Shown piece by piece: positions 9,143 through 18,213 of a stretch of DNA of 64,000 nt. The position numbers and the translations under genes are program-made. The notes beneath the pieces were generated by a model that was not told the origin of the DNA, did not search any database, and was given only the letters and a program-made list of their open reading frames with translations. This DNA is from Anabaena sp. WA102 (GTDB lineage: Bacteria > Cyanobacteriota > Cyanobacteriia > Cyanobacteriales > Nostocaceae): NCBI RefSeq assembly GCF_001277295.1, contig NZ_CP011456.1, positions 744,001 through 808,000 of the forward strand, written 5' to 3'. Every line of letters begins with the position of its first letter. The stretch's first letter is position 1.

Positions 9143-10386
9143 TGCAAGATTCACAAGCGAGGGAGAATGGAAGACAAGATGGAAAACATCAGAGGGGAAT
9201 TAAAAATCATTCTCCCCACTTCTGTTCATTTTTGGGGTTAACATCACTAACTAATTGGTTTTACCTGCCTTTGATATTATGTTTAGGCTTATGCTTGTCG
9301 AGTTGCGGTAATCTATTACCTACCCAATCAAAAACTGATCCTTCATCTCCAAAAGATGATGATACTAAGATAACTTTTTTTAGGATTGTTTTTGAACAAT
9401 TTGATGAGGTAGGTAGACCAATTTGGAAAGTTAAAGCTAAAGAGGCAAAGTACACTACAGATAAACAAGTAGGTCAGGCGGAAAATCCTGAAGGGGAACT
9501 TTACCAAGATGGAAAAGTTGTCTACCAAATTAAAGCAGAAAAAGCTGACATTAAGCAAGATGGTAAGCAACTATTTCTTCAAGGTAAAATTGTCGCTACT
9601 GATACCCGTAATGGGATTGTCTTCAAGGGTAATGAGCTAGAATGGCGGCCTCAAGAAGATTTATTAATTGTTCGCAATCAGTTAAATGGTAGTCATAAAC
9701 AATTACAGGCTGTAGCTCAAGAGGCAAAGATTAAAACTCGTGAACAACGGGTAGAATTTTCACAAGGAGTAGTTGCTAAATCCACAGATCCACAGTTGCA
9801 AATGCAAACTGAGCATTTAATATGGCATATTAAGGAGGAGAAATTATTTAGCGATCGCCCAATTCAAATAGAAAGATATAAAGATAACAAAATTACTGCA
9901 CGTGGTCAGGGTAACGCCGCAGAAATTAATTTAAAAACTCAAATTGCGACTCTCAAACCACAGGCAAAATTAGAGTTAATAGATCCACCAATGCAAATTA
10001 CTAGTAACTCTATAACCTGGAATATTAACAAAGAAAATATTACCACAAATTCTCCTATTCGCATATTTCAAACTGCTGAGAATGTGACTGTCACCGCTAA
10101 TCAGGGAAAAATGAAAATACCAGAAAACACGGTGTATCTCACTGGTAATGTTAATGCGGTTGGAAAACGTAGTCAGTCTTTAAAATCAAATCAACTGACT
10201 TGGTATTTAGATAAAAAATTGTTAGAAGCTCAAGGAAATATAATTTATCGTCAAATTGAACCAAAATTAACTTTTCAAGGGGAAACAGCCGTCGGTAATT
10301 TAGAAACAGAAAATATTGTTGTTAAAGGTGGTAATTCATCCAAAAGCAGAGTAGTCACAGAAATTATCCCCCAGGAAGGTAGGTAG
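9142..10386 (+). CDS. lptC: LptC-like LPS export lipoprotein
   Basis: 414 codons; start ATG shares its A with the preceding stop. After a hydrophilic N-terminus comes a hydrophobic segment and a lipobox LSSC with Cys55 as the likely lipidation site. The remainder is repeated beta-strand sequence typical of the LptA/LptC/OstA fold, which bridges lipopolysaccharide from the inner-membrane LptBFG complex towards LptD. It is about twice the length of enterobacterial LptC, which fits the long LptC proteins of cyanobacteria. The last codons (GGAAGGTAG) run directly into a 150-bp G-rich repeat, so the 3' end may have been shaped by repeat expansion. Confidence 0.8.
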   Translation: MQDSQARENGRQDGKHQRGIKNHSPHFCSFLGLTSLTNWFYLPLILCLGLCLSSCGNLLPTQSKTDPSSPKDDDTKITFFRIVFEQFDEVGRPIWKVKAKEAKYTTDKQVGQAENPEGELYQDGKVVYQIKAEKADIKQDGKQLFLQGKIVATDTRNGIVFKGNELEWRPQEDLLIVRNQLNGSHKQLQAVAQEAKIKTREQRVEFSQGVVAKSTDPQLQMQTEHLIWHIKEEKLFSDRPIQIERYKDNKITARGQGNAAEINLKTQIATLKPQAKLELIDPPMQITSNSITWNINKENITTNSPIRIFQTAENVTVTANQGKMKIPENTVYLTGNVNAVGKRSQSLKSNQLTWYLDKKLLEAQGNIIYRQIEPKLTFQGETAVGNLETENIVVKGGNSSKSRVVTEIIPQEGR

Positions 10387-10538
10387 GGGGTAGGGGAGTT
10401 GGGGGGTGGGGGAGTGGGGGGAGTGGGGGAGTTGGGGGAGTTGGGGGAGTAGGGGGAGTGGGGGGAGTTGGGGGAGTGGGGGGAGTAAGGGGAGTAGGGG
10501 GAGTAGGGGGAGTAGGGGGAGTAGGGGGAGTAGGGGAG
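10387..10538 (+). repeat. G-rich minisatellite (GGGGGAGTA-type unit)
   Basis: About 150 bp of purine-rich tandem repeats, units of 8-10 bp such as GGGGGAGTA and GGGGGAGTT, starting at the stop codon of the lptC-like gene. Runs of four to six guanines recur, so the plus strand could form G-quadruplexes. Frames through it are artefacts. Confidence 0.9.
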
Positions 10539-10543
10539 AAATT

Positions 10544-10615
10544 TCATTCTTCATTCTTCATTCTTCATTCTTCATTCTTCATTCTTCATTCTTCATTCTT
10601 CATTCTTCATTCTTC
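10544..10615 (+). repeat. Microsatellite, 7-bp unit ATTCTTC, about 10 copies
   Basis: A perfect heptamer run follows directly behind the G-rich tract and ends 15 bp before the convergent peptidase gene. It is a likely strain-variable locus. Confidence 0.9.
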
Positions 10616-10629
10616 TGACTCCTTCCCCC

Positions 10630-11952
10630 CTATGATTGGTTGTATAAAACTTTATTGCGATTATCTGCACCAAGATTTGGTAAAGAATTATCTAATCGAG
10701 GTGTGACAGTATCGGGAATGTCAGTAGATACTTCTAATTCTTTTTCTAAAGTCTGGAGAAGTTTATCTTGTTGAACCCGAAAAGCTGATACATTGCCACC
10801 ACGATTAATGATTGTAAACCAAACCAAGCCGCGATCGCGTGTGGGGACAACTCCAGCTAAAGCACTAACATCATTGAGAGTACCAGTTTTCATTACCGTT
10901 GCTTTGGGCATATGTCGAGAATGGATCGTGCCTCTATGATCTAGTCCAGAGGTAGGAAATAAATCAGCTAAATTTAACTGATAAAAACTAGCTTCCCGTT
11001 GTAATGCCATAAACATAGCACAAACCCCCCTGGGAGAAATTCGATTTTCCTTCCCTAAACCAGAACCATTAATCAAGAGAATTTCTGACTTTGGGAATCT
11101 AGCCAGTTGGGATGCTGTGGTGCTAACTACATCTGCACCTCCCACAGAATTGGCTAACATTTCCGCAATATCGTTATTACTGAAAACGTTCATTTCCTTA
11201 ATGATTTTTTGCAAAGGTAAGGAAAGATGACGTACCAGTAAAGTTTGCCCAACTTTAGGTTGAGGGTCTACTTTAATATTACCAGCAATAATCACTTGGG
11301 GTTTAGGTGTTCCTTTGGGCATAATTGAGTATTGGAAAACCACAGAACGCGACCAAGTTTGGTGATTTAGTGCTTGTTTGAGTAATTGACCGGCAAGCAG
11401 GGGATGACGTTGGAAATTCATGGCAAAAGCCCCAGTAATTACCAGATTTCCCTTAACTTGCTTAATACCTATTTTATTCAGAGTATTTCCCAGAGCGATC
11501 GCTTCCTCCCCCACAAACATAGGATCACCACTACCAGTAATCACTAAATCACCCTGCACCACCCCATTTACTAAAGGTCCAGTGCTACTAACTAAAGTCT
11601 CAAATTGGTGATCTGGTCCCCAAGCTTTCAAAGCCACCAATGAAGTAGCAACCTTAGTTAAAGAAGCAGCGGGTAAAGGTATAGTACCTTGATGATTAGC
11701 CATCAGCATTGGTCCCGACTGTAACCAAATCCCCTGAGAGGACATGAGATTTTGGTCAATTAATTTTGACGTAATTAACCCATTAAGATATTCGTGAACC
11801 GTAATAGCACCTGCTGGACTTGGATCAGGGACAAGAATCAAATTAGAGCTACCTTGCCAAGCCAACACACTCAAAGCTTCTAACGGTTGAATTTGCGCCT
11901 TAGCCACTTCTAGCCAGATAGAAAACAAACCTGATCCTAATAATTCCAGCAT
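10630..11952 (-). CDS. dacB: D-Ala-D-Ala carboxypeptidase, PBP4/peptidase S13 family
   Basis: 440 codons. The three penicillin-binding-protein motifs are present: SLTK with Ser97 and Lys100, SNND (SxN) near residue 258, and KTG near residue 354. The family trims pentapeptide stems or cleaves cross-links of peptidoglycan in the periplasm. The N-terminus is moderately hydrophobic (LLGSGLFSIWLEVAKAQ) and could act as a weak signal peptide. A more upstream start was not found. It converges on the lptC-like gene across the repeat tracts. Confidence 0.88.
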   Translation of the reverse strand: MLELLGSGLFSIWLEVAKAQIQPLEALSVLAWQGSSNLILVPDPSPAGAITVHEYLNGLITSKLIDQNLMSSQGIWLQSGPMLMANHQGTIPLPAASLTKVATSLVALKAWGPDHQFETLVSSTGPLVNGVVQGDLVITGSGDPMFVGEEAIALGNTLNKIGIKQVKGNLVITGAFAMNFQRHPLLAGQLLKQALNHQTWSRSVVFQYSIMPKGTPKPQVIIAGNIKVDPQPKVGQTLLVRHLSLPLQKIIKEMNVFSNNDIAEMLANSVGGADVVSTTASQLARFPKSEILLINGSGLGKENRISPRGVCAMFMALQREASFYQLNLADLFPTSGLDHRGTIHSRHMPKATVMKTGTLNDVSALAGVVPTRDRGLVWFTIINRGGNVSAFRVQQDKLLQTLEKELEVSTDIPDTVTPRLDNSLPNLGADNRNKVLYNQS

Positions 11953-12093
11953 ATTTAAATTCCTTTATTCGTTAATTGGTAAGAGTTTTCTTTAATTTCG
12001 TAAGCGTAAACTATATTCAATACCTTGTCTATTTTCTGTAGTTTGGGTTAAGCGACAGCGCAACCCAGCGCATTTGTTGGGTTTCATATTTTT

Positions 12094-12220
12094 TAGGGAC
12101 TTCCAAATAAAAAAATACTCAACCACCTAACGCAAAAATCTCTCAAACCCTTATTCCTCTGTGTCCTCTGCGCCTCTGTGGTTCGTTAATCAGGATAATT
12201 TATTTCTTGGAAGTCCCTTA
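12094..12220. mobile_element. MITE family B copy
   Basis: 127 bp, ends TTAGGGACTTCCAAATAAA and, on the other strand, TAAGGGACTTCCAAGAAATA, bounded by TA. The interior holds CTCTGTGTCCTCTGCGCCTC. Other copies: 17679-17817, 17928-18041 and, with a different interior, 51223-51351. Confidence 0.75.
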
Positions 12221-12283
12221 AGCTGATATCCAACCTACAAATCAAGGCTTTTTCCAATTTGGACAAGGTATTGATACAGCGGT

Positions 12284-12431
12284 TTTCGCTCTTATGAGGT
12301 ACATCTTAGCCCCCTCATCGCACCCCCCTCAATCCCCCCGTAGCGGAGGGAAGAAAAGGATAAGCTTTTGATACTGGAGGGGGTGGGGGGTGGGGTTCTT
12401 GTACCTGATAACATCGGGAAGTGCTGTATTC
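12284..12431. repeat. Inverted-repeat element with TACAGC ends
   Basis: Left end ATACAGCGGTTTTCGCTCTT and right end GGGAAGTGCTGTAT are roughly inverted. The interior GAGGTACATCTTAGCCCC and GGGGTTCTTGT recur at about 41220-41327 with the same order and ends. A related, altered copy spans about 45035-45200. Confidence 0.6.
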
Positions 12432-12840
12432 TGAAACTATTTTTAACTTTTAATTCCCTCTTTTCCTAGCAACTTATACTAATATACGAGCCTGATTATA
12501 TTTATCAGTATTGTTGACACTCCCCTGGCTAAAGACGATTATAAAAAAGATTAAATCTGGGAAAGTGATAGCGTCAGTGCTGACTTGTCAGTTTGGTAAA
12601 TGAACAATTTTAACGCTTATTCCTTGCACCTAATTCACCTTCTATCCCCATCAAATCATTAACTTGTAACAGTTTTATGTTTATATGGTTAACACCACGC
12701 TACGCTATCAGCAAGCCCTACATAATATTTCCCATAGTGCAAGTCTGTGGAATGGTGCGTTACGCTGTCGCTAACACACCCTACTTTTTGACTTTTGCAG
12801 TTTATTTAATTCACATTCCTAATTAATAAATTGGATAGGT

Positions 12841-12970
12841 TAAGTAGGTGAACACAATAAAACCAAACTGTGTAAAGAAACGTAAAATCGCCCAAACCCT
12901 CTTCACTCTTGCCTCTTGCCTCTTGCCTTTTGCCTTGCCATAACGACAATTTTCAACGCCAACCTACTTA
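12841..12970 (+). mobile_element. MITE family A, copy 2 (supplies a stop codon)
   Basis: 130 bp, TAAGTAGGTG to ACCTACTTA. Its terminal TTA at 12968-12970 is the complement of the TAA stop of the LOG-family gene, so the element lies exactly at that gene's 3' end. Confidence 0.85.
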
Positions 12971-14038
12971 CTTCCTTTCTGGATGTGCCAATTCCTCTGG
13001 AGTGGGAACACCCACCTGATTAATTACTCCAATCATTTGATATAAACGCCCTAAATCTCGTTGATTAAAATTTAAAACTAACCGGGGTAAACTAGATGTT
13101 TCATCTTGTTCCTCCTGCGGTAATGCTTGGCTTTTAACAATTTTACCTGTCAGCAAAATATCACAAAAATGAGTATTAAGTAATTCCACTTGAGCATCGG
13201 ATAAATCTTCTTTTAACCGGATCACCAACTGATCACCAACATAACGACTAGAGTGATAAATTCGGTAAAATCCAGTAATGGCATTACAAGCAACTTCAAG
13301 ATTATCTGTAACAGTGTACAAACTCGGATCATCTGCACTAACAAGCCCTGTTTTTACCAATTTCTCATCAATATATTGACTCCAAGAACGCCAATAATCG
13401 CCTCCTGGTTGATCAATTAACACCAAAGGAACTGGACCAAATTTACCTGTTTGGCTCAATGTCATACATTCAAAAGCCTCATCTTGAGTGCCAAAACCAC
13501 CAGGAAACAAAGCCACAGCATCACTTTCTTTCAGAAGAAATAACTTGCGAGTGAAAAAGTATTTAAAATTAATTAGTTTAGCATCACCTTCAATAATTGG
13601 GTTAGCTTGTTGCTCAAAAGGTAACTGAATATTTAAACCAAAGGAATTTTCCCTACCAGCACCTTCTTGACCAGCTTGCATAATCCCACCACCACCACCT
13701 GTCATAATCATAAATCCTAGCGCGGAAACAGCCCGACTAAATTGCAGAGCCATTTGATATGCTGGTGTATCTGGTGCTAGACGCGCTGAACCAAAAATAG
13801 TAATTTTCCGCACATGACGGTAGTTATAAAATAATTGGAAACCACATTCCATATCTGCTAAAGCGGCAGATAATATTTTCCAATCCAGACGTTCAATATC
13901 ACTATCAGCAAGACGCAAAATTGTGGTGAGTGATTGCTGAATAAATTGCCGATGTTTTAGTGTCGGTAAACGGTCTATGAGTTCAGCAATATCTGCTTGG
14001 AGAGAATCTAATGAAGAAAAGGACGCTTCAGAAGTCAT
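12968..14038 (-). CDS. LOG-family Rossmann-fold protein
   Basis: 356 codons, ATG at 14036-14038. The central part shows the glycine-rich MTGGGGGIMQAGQEGA and the signature PGGFGTQDEAFE of the LOG family (formerly misnamed lysine decarboxylases; many are nucleoside-5'-monophosphate phosphoribohydrolases that release cytokinin-type bases). The protein is longer than classic LOG (about 190 residues). The N-terminal 90 residues and the C-terminal 90 residues (with NFNQRDLGRLYQMIG) are extra and typical of a larger cyanobacterial subgroup of uncertain substrate. The stop TAA is formed by the end of an inserted family A element. Confidence 0.8.
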   Translation of the reverse strand: MTSEASFSSLDSLQADIAELIDRLPTLKHRQFIQQSLTTILRLADSDIERLDWKILSAALADMECGFQLFYNYRHVRKITIFGSARLAPDTPAYQMALQFSRAVSALGFMIMTGGGGGIMQAGQEGAGRENSFGLNIQLPFEQQANPIIEGDAKLINFKYFFTRKLFLLKESDAVALFPGGFGTQDEAFECMTLSQTGKFGPVPLVLIDQPGGDYWRSWSQYIDEKLVKTGLVSADDPSLYTVTDNLEVACNAITGFYRIYHSSRYVGDQLVIRLKEDLSDAQVELLNTHFCDILLTGKIVKSQALPQEEQDETSSLPRLVLNFNQRDLGRLYQMIGVINQVGVPTPEELAHPERK

Positions 14039-14078
14039 ACTTACTGCCGCAATAATGGCATTATATTTTAACGAAAGT

Positions 14079-14200
14079 TGCTAATACAGTAAAGCGCAAA
14101 TCAACCAACAGTAAAAATCCAGTTCCCTCCCCTTATAAAGGGGAGGGTTAGGGAGGGGTAAAACATTTGATACAGCAATCATGACTTTTCAAACATTTGG
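14079..14200. repeat. Partial repeat related to family C
   Basis: Contains AAATCCAGTTCCCTCCCCTT, a TTTGATACA segment and CTTTTCAAACA, the same order as in the family C element at 18040-18213 but without a complete pair of ends. The rest of the gap to 14481 holds only short GC-rich repeat pieces (CACTTCGTGCCGCTGCGC). The small frame at 14197-14436 is judged spurious. Confidence 0.55.
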
Positions 14201-14481
14201 AGATAATTTTTAACTTTTGTAATAGGCTGCCTTTGGTGCATTTAATTTGGGTTACACCTATCACTGAGTGTTATATCAGATATTTGGAGAAAAACGAAAA
14301 AAGTGTTCGTTCCGCACTTCGTGCCGCTGCGCTAACATCGACCAACATTGCTGATTTCGCTATGCTCAATTTTGCTCGTTGGTCAATTCTTCACTTACGC
14401 GTATTGTATTCATCTCATCACCTCCCTATCGGGTAGGTGAGAGGCTTCTACTGTTTAAGCTAAGTTTATTGTCTATTCAGC

Positions 14482-14805
14482 TTAAAGATACTTTTCCAAA
14501 GTGTTAGCTAAAGTGGTTTTAGGTACAGCACCGACCACCATATCTACTTTTTGTCCATCTTTGAAAATCATTAATGTAGGAATACTGCGAATACCATACT
14601 GACTAGCAATCTGAGGATTTTCATCAGTATTAACTTTCACAACTTTTAATTGATCTCCATACTGAGTGGCGATTTCGTCCACAACAGGGGCTACCATGCG
14701 GCATGGACCACACCAAGGAGCCCAAAAGTCAACTAATACGGGAACTTCGCTGTCGAGGACTTCTTGCTTAAACGTAGAATCTGTAACTTGTTCTGCTGCT
14801 GACAT
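14482..14805 (-). CDS. trxA: Thioredoxin
   Basis: 107 codons, the normal length of an m-type thioredoxin. The active site WCGPC is at residues 31-35, and the cis-proline region reads RSIPTLMIFKDG. It is a cytoplasmic dithiol-disulfide reductant for Calvin-cycle and other targets, reduced by ferredoxin- or NADPH-thioredoxin reductase. It lies downstream of the Yfr1 small RNA and guaB3 on the same strand, an order that is conserved among cyanobacteria. Confidence 0.96.
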   Translation of the reverse strand: MSAAEQVTDSTFKQEVLDSEVPVLVDFWAPWCGPCRMVAPVVDEIATQYGDQLKVVKVNTDENPQIASQYGIRSIPTLMIFKDGQKVDMVVGAVPKTTLANTLEKYL

Positions 14806-14929
14806 ACCTAAAAACCTTTACATAAGATATTTCCGAGGTTGGTGAAAATTCTACCATAGCAAAAACATCCTATTAAGGATAAAGGATATACATTTGCCAG
14901 GAAACTAGAAAACTAATCCCTACCATAAG

Positions 14930-14996
14930 GAACCGCCCGAACATTAGTCCGGGCGGAGTGTGGTGTGAGGAGTGAACGGAAACTTTTGTCTCCGCC
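14930..14996 (-). ncRNA. yfr1: Yfr1 small regulatory RNA
   Basis: On the minus strand between guaB3 and trxA lies, in order: a 5' hairpin CGGAGAC/GTTTCCG (14977-14995); an unpaired stretch with ACTCCTCACAC at 14963-14973, the invariant Yfr1 core; and a 3' terminator hairpin CCGCCCG/CGGGCGG (14933-14956). A -10-like TACAAT at 15003-15008 places the start of transcription near 14996, giving an RNA of about 65 nt. Yfr1 is a cyanobacterial sRNA that uses its CU-rich loop to pair with mRNAs such as those of outer-membrane proteins, and it is known to lie by trxA/guaB. Sequence, structure and position all agree. Confidence 0.9.
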
Positions 14997-15049
14997 ATCT
15001 CTATTGTAGGCTAGATATGTGATTTTTCCAGTCATTCTCAAAGTTGTTG

Positions 15050-15200
15050 TCAATTGTCAGTTGTCAATGGTTAGTTGTCAGTTGTCAATGGTCAGTTGTC
15101 AGCAGAAAACCCTTAACGATGCCCAATGCCCAATCCCCAGTCCCCAATGCCCAATCCCCAGTCCCCAATCCCCAATCCCCAGTCCCCAGTCCCCAATCCC
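15050..15200. repeat. Short tandem repeats 3' of guaB3
   Basis: Two adjacent tracts: imperfect copies of TTGTCAGTTGTCAATGG at 15050-15105, and imperfect CCCAATGCCCAATCCCCAGT units at 15120-15198. The second one abuts the guaB3 stop at 15201. Confidence 0.8.
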
Positions 15201-16364
15201 TTATTTACCCATACCTAACTGTTGGGCTTTTTGGTAAACCTTACCTTCTGTCAACAAAGAAGGAGCAATGACAACTTCAACCTGCTGCATTTCCTTAATG
15301 TTTTTAGCCCCTAAAGTTCCCATACTCGTCTTTAAAGCTCCTAAAAGATTATGAGTACCATCATCCAAACCAGCAGGTCCTCTGAGTATTTGTTCTAGAG
15401 TTCCAGTTGTACCCACGCGAATGCGAGTCCCACGAGGTAAGACTGGGCTAGGAGTTGCCATACCCCAGTGATAACCACGCCCAGGGGCTTGGGCGGCTCT
15501 GGCAAATGGAGAACCAATCATAACAGCGTCAGCACCGCAGGCAATACATTTACAGATGTCTCCTCCGGTGATTAAACCACCGTCAGCGATGATGGGGATA
15601 TATTTACCGGTTTCCCGATAATAATCGTCTCTAGCGGCTGTACAATCGGCGATCGCAGTGGCTTGAGGTACGCCCACGCCCAACACTCCACGAGAAGTAC
15701 AAGCAGCACCGGGTCCAATACCTACCAATACCGCTGCTGCACCAGCTTTCATCAACTCTAAGGTGACTTGATATGTAACGCAATTTCCCAAAGCCACAGG
15801 GATAGCCATAGAACTGCAAAACTCCGCTAAATTAAGGGGAGTAATAGCTTCTGGAGATATATGATCGGTAGAGACTACTGTAGCTTGGATAAAAAATAGA
15901 TCTGCTCCAGCTTTAGTTACGACTTCGCCATATTTGCTTGCACCTGCTGGAGTTGCGCTAACTGCCGCAATACCGCCTTGTTGTTTAATTTCCTGAATAC
16001 GTTTTTCAATTAATTCCGGCTTTATTGGTTCAGCATATAGTTCTTGCATCAGGCTGACAAATTCATCTTTGCCGACGGAGGCAATCCGATCTAAAATCGG
16101 TTCGGGGTCGGCATAGCGAGTTTGGACACCCTCTAAATTAATTACGCCCAATGCCCCCAACTGGGACAAGCGAACAGCCATTTGTACATCAACCACACCA
16201 TCCATTGCACTGGCAATAATGGGGATTTCTCGCTCAATATTGCCGATTTGCCACTTGGTATCAGCTAAACTCGGATCGAGAGTTCTGTTACCAGGGACTA
16301 AAGCAATTTCGTCAATTCCATAGGCTCGACGCGCCACTTTTCCCCGCCCAAGTTGAATTTCCAC
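15201..16364 (-). CDS. guaB3: GuaB3-type IMP dehydrogenase-related protein
   Basis: 387 codons, a TIM-barrel protein of the IMP dehydrogenase/GMP reductase family. The loop with the catalytic cysteine reads GPGAACTSR, followed by IADGGLITGGDICK and MIGSPFARA for the phosphate site. The two CBS domains of ordinary IMPDH are missing, as expected for the GuaB3 subfamily of cyanobacteria and actinobacteria. The likely reaction is NAD-dependent oxidation of IMP to XMP in GTP synthesis; whether this copy is the main enzyme cannot be told here. Yfr1 and trxA follow on the same strand. Confidence 0.9.
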   Translation of the reverse strand: MEIQLGRGKVARRAYGIDEIALVPGNRTLDPSLADTKWQIGNIEREIPIIASAMDGVVDVQMAVRLSQLGALGVINLEGVQTRYADPEPILDRIASVGKDEFVSLMQELYAEPIKPELIEKRIQEIKQQGGIAAVSATPAGASKYGEVVTKAGADLFFIQATVVSTDHISPEAITPLNLAEFCSSMAIPVALGNCVTYQVTLELMKAGAAAVLVGIGPGAACTSRGVLGVGVPQATAIADCTAARDDYYRETGKYIPIIADGGLITGGDICKCIACGADAVMIGSPFARAAQAPGRGYHWGMATPSPVLPRGTRIRVGTTGTLEQILRGPAGLDDGTHNLLGALKTSMGTLGAKNIKEMQQVEVVIAPSLLTEGKVYQKAQQLGMGK

Positions 16365-16469
16365 GCTTTAACTTTTCTCAAAACTGTTTAAGCTAGGGTA
16401 TCAAATTGTGGTGATATTGGGAATTGGGAACAATTGAAAATTTTTGATTTTTAATTCGGTTCTGATGTT

Positions 16470-17093
16470 CTAGGGTTTATTTTTATTGGCATAATTAGCA
16501 CCTGTATAACCTGTGGCTACCCAAATAACTGCCCTAGCACCATCCCGAAGAGATTTTTCAATCGGTTCTGGTGAATTTTCTGAAGGAACTGATAGGGGTT
16601 TAAAATTCATGCCTCGACTACCTAAAACAATTTCACCAACGATGCAAGCACGACGCATATGAAAGTCAGATGTAATTAAATAAACACTTTTGATGCCACG
16701 AGATTGCAATTCATCCACTGTAGTAGTAAAATTAGTAACTGTGTCTACAGCTTCATAGTCTAAATTTAAACGCTGGGTATCAACTCCTGCATTGGCAAAT
16801 ATTTTTTTAGTATGCTGCGGTGGACTGCCTCCAGAAATCCAAATAGGTATATTGGGATATTGGCGAGCTAATTTGGCTGTAAACTTTTCTCTTTCTAGTA
16901 AGCGAGTAGAACCGCCCAAAACTAAGATTGCTTGTGGTTGTACAAATTGGTTTTGTACTGCTTTGCACCCCCACCAGATAAATAAGGGTAGGAGACAAGC
17001 CATAACCCTCACAGATTTCCCTGTCAAAAGTAGCTTATTCAAGGCTCTATAGGTATGTCTATTCGGACTAGAGTTTTCTTTAAAAATCAGCAC
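16470..17093 (-). CDS. YdcF-like (DUF218) membrane-anchored protein
   Basis: 207 codons, ATG at 17091-17093. A hydrophobic segment near residues 29-45 (VMACLLPLFIWWG) should anchor it, with the rest outside the cytoplasmic membrane. The DUF218 fold follows: AILVLGGSTRLLERE, PIWISGGSP, YLITSDFHMRRA. Members of this family have been linked to envelope or vitamin B12-related functions, without a settled reaction. The start codon lies only 80 bp from a family A element. Confidence 0.75.
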   Translation of the reverse strand: MLIFKENSSPNRHTYRALNKLLLTGKSVRVMACLLPLFIWWGCKAVQNQFVQPQAILVLGGSTRLLEREKFTAKLARQYPNIPIWISGGSPPQHTKKIFANAGVDTQRLNLDYEAVDTVTNFTTTVDELQSRGIKSVYLITSDFHMRRACIVGEIVLGSRGMNFKPLSVPSENSPEPIEKSLRDGARAVIWVATGYTGANYANKNKP

Positions 17094-17171
17094 AATAACG
17101 CACAGGGATGATGGTTAGTATAAGTTTTTGCGAACTATGTCTAGAAAAAAGTTGTAACGTTGCGATCATAG

Positions 17172-17301
17172 TAAGTAGGTGAACACAATAAAACCAAACT
17201 GTGTAAAGAAATGTAAAATCGCCCAAACCCTCTTCACTCTTGCCTCTTGCCTCTTGCCTTTTGCCTTGCCATAACGACAATTTTCAACGCTCACCTACTT
17301 A
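17172..17301 (+). mobile_element. MITE family A, copy 3
   Basis: 130 bp, TAAGTAGGTG to CACCTACTTA, with TTGCCTC units inside. Confidence 0.85.
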
Positions 17302-17573
17302 ACTGAATCCACGTCGCTGTAATTTCTGCCATATCCTAAACTATCTGAGAAAATTAATCAAAGGTGTCTCACCATTCATTGACAACATAATTTTTAGGTT
17401 TACTATAAGACTTAACACGCCTAAGAATTTTAATTAGTGCAACTGCTTGCTATATGTGACAATGATTTATTTGTTTTCACAAACATAATTTTCAATTCTT
17501 AATGAATACAATCAGGAAAGAATACATAAATCTTTATATTTACCTTCGAGGCGATCGCTTTTGCTAGTAATAT

Positions 17574-17680
17574 TAAGGAATATGAATTAAATAAAGTGCA
17601 AAAGTAGGGTGTGTTAGCGACAGCGTAACGCACCATTTCAGGTTAAGTCAGAATTGCAGGTTATTAAATTTGCGTTCCTA
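17574..17680 (+). mobile_element. MITE family D copy
   Basis: 107 bp, nearly identical to 3572-3678. Its right-hand TA (17679-17680) is also the left-hand TA of a family B element. Confidence 0.7.
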
Positions 17681-17817
17681 AGGGACTTCCAGGAAATAAA
17701 TTATCCCAATAAATAAATGAACAAACGAACCACAGAGGCACAGAGTACACAGAGAGAGAAGAAATAGGGAGGGTTTTTGCGTTAGTTTTGGGACATTTTT
17801 TTATTTGGAAGTCTCTA
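17679..17817. mobile_element. MITE family B copy
   Basis: 139 bp, from TAAGGGACTTCC to GGAAGTCTCTA, with CCACAGAGGCACAGAGTAC inside. It shares a TA with the preceding family D element. Confidence 0.7.
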
Positions 17818-17927
17818 AGTGGCTAGTACCGCAGGGCGGAAGTCAAAAGTCAAAAGTCAAAACTAATATACAGTAAGCTTTTTGGCGATTGAATATGGTT
17901 GCTTTATTTACGCCGTGATGTACTAGT

Positions 17928-18041
17928 TAGAGACTTCCAAGAAATAAATTATCCTAAGAAACGAACCACAGAGGCACAGAGTACACAGAGAGAGAATTTC
18001 TGCATCAGTTTTGGGACATTTTTTTATTTGAAAGTCTCTTA
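17928..18041. mobile_element. MITE family B copy
   Basis: 114 bp, TAGAGACTTCC to AAAGTCTCTTA. Its right-hand TA (18040-18041) is also the start of the family C element. Confidence 0.7.
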
Positions 18042-18213
18042 GAGGGTGTTTGAAAAGTTATGGTTGATGTATCAAATATTTTTTACCCCACCCTAACCCT
18101 CCCCTTGTAAAGGGGAGGGAACTGGATTTTTATTGTTTCCCCCCTTTACAAGGGGAAAGGGGGGTAGCAATGTGATGAAAATTACGGAATAACACTTTTC
18201 AAACATCCTCTTA
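18040..18213. mobile_element. MITE family C
   Basis: 174 bp with 17-18 bp inverted ends: TAGAGGGTGTTTGAAAAGT on the left and CTTTTCAAACATCCTCTTA on the right. The interior consists of CCCTCCCC/GGGGAGGG palindromic segments. Confidence 0.7.

Larger units (their letters stand above)
11953..12967. other. Repeat-rich intergenic region
   Basis: About 1 kb without genes. From left: a TTGGGTTAAGCGACAGCGCA fragment near 12045; a family B element at 12094-12220; an element with ATACAGCG/CGCTGTAT-like ends carrying GGTACATCTTAGCCCC at about 12284-12431; a truncated inverted family D element ending at 12821; and a complete family A element at 12841-12970. I see no coding sequence. Confidence 0.75.

Noticed and set aside
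10275..10706. Several Pro/Leu/Ser- or Gly-rich frames
   Set aside because: They are translations of the G-rich minisatellite and the ATTCTTC run and have no independent support.
14197..14436. 79-codon frame between trxA and the LOG gene
   Set aside because: It has no ribosome-binding site and its sequence overlaps short dispersed repeats (CACTTCGTGCCGCTGCGC).
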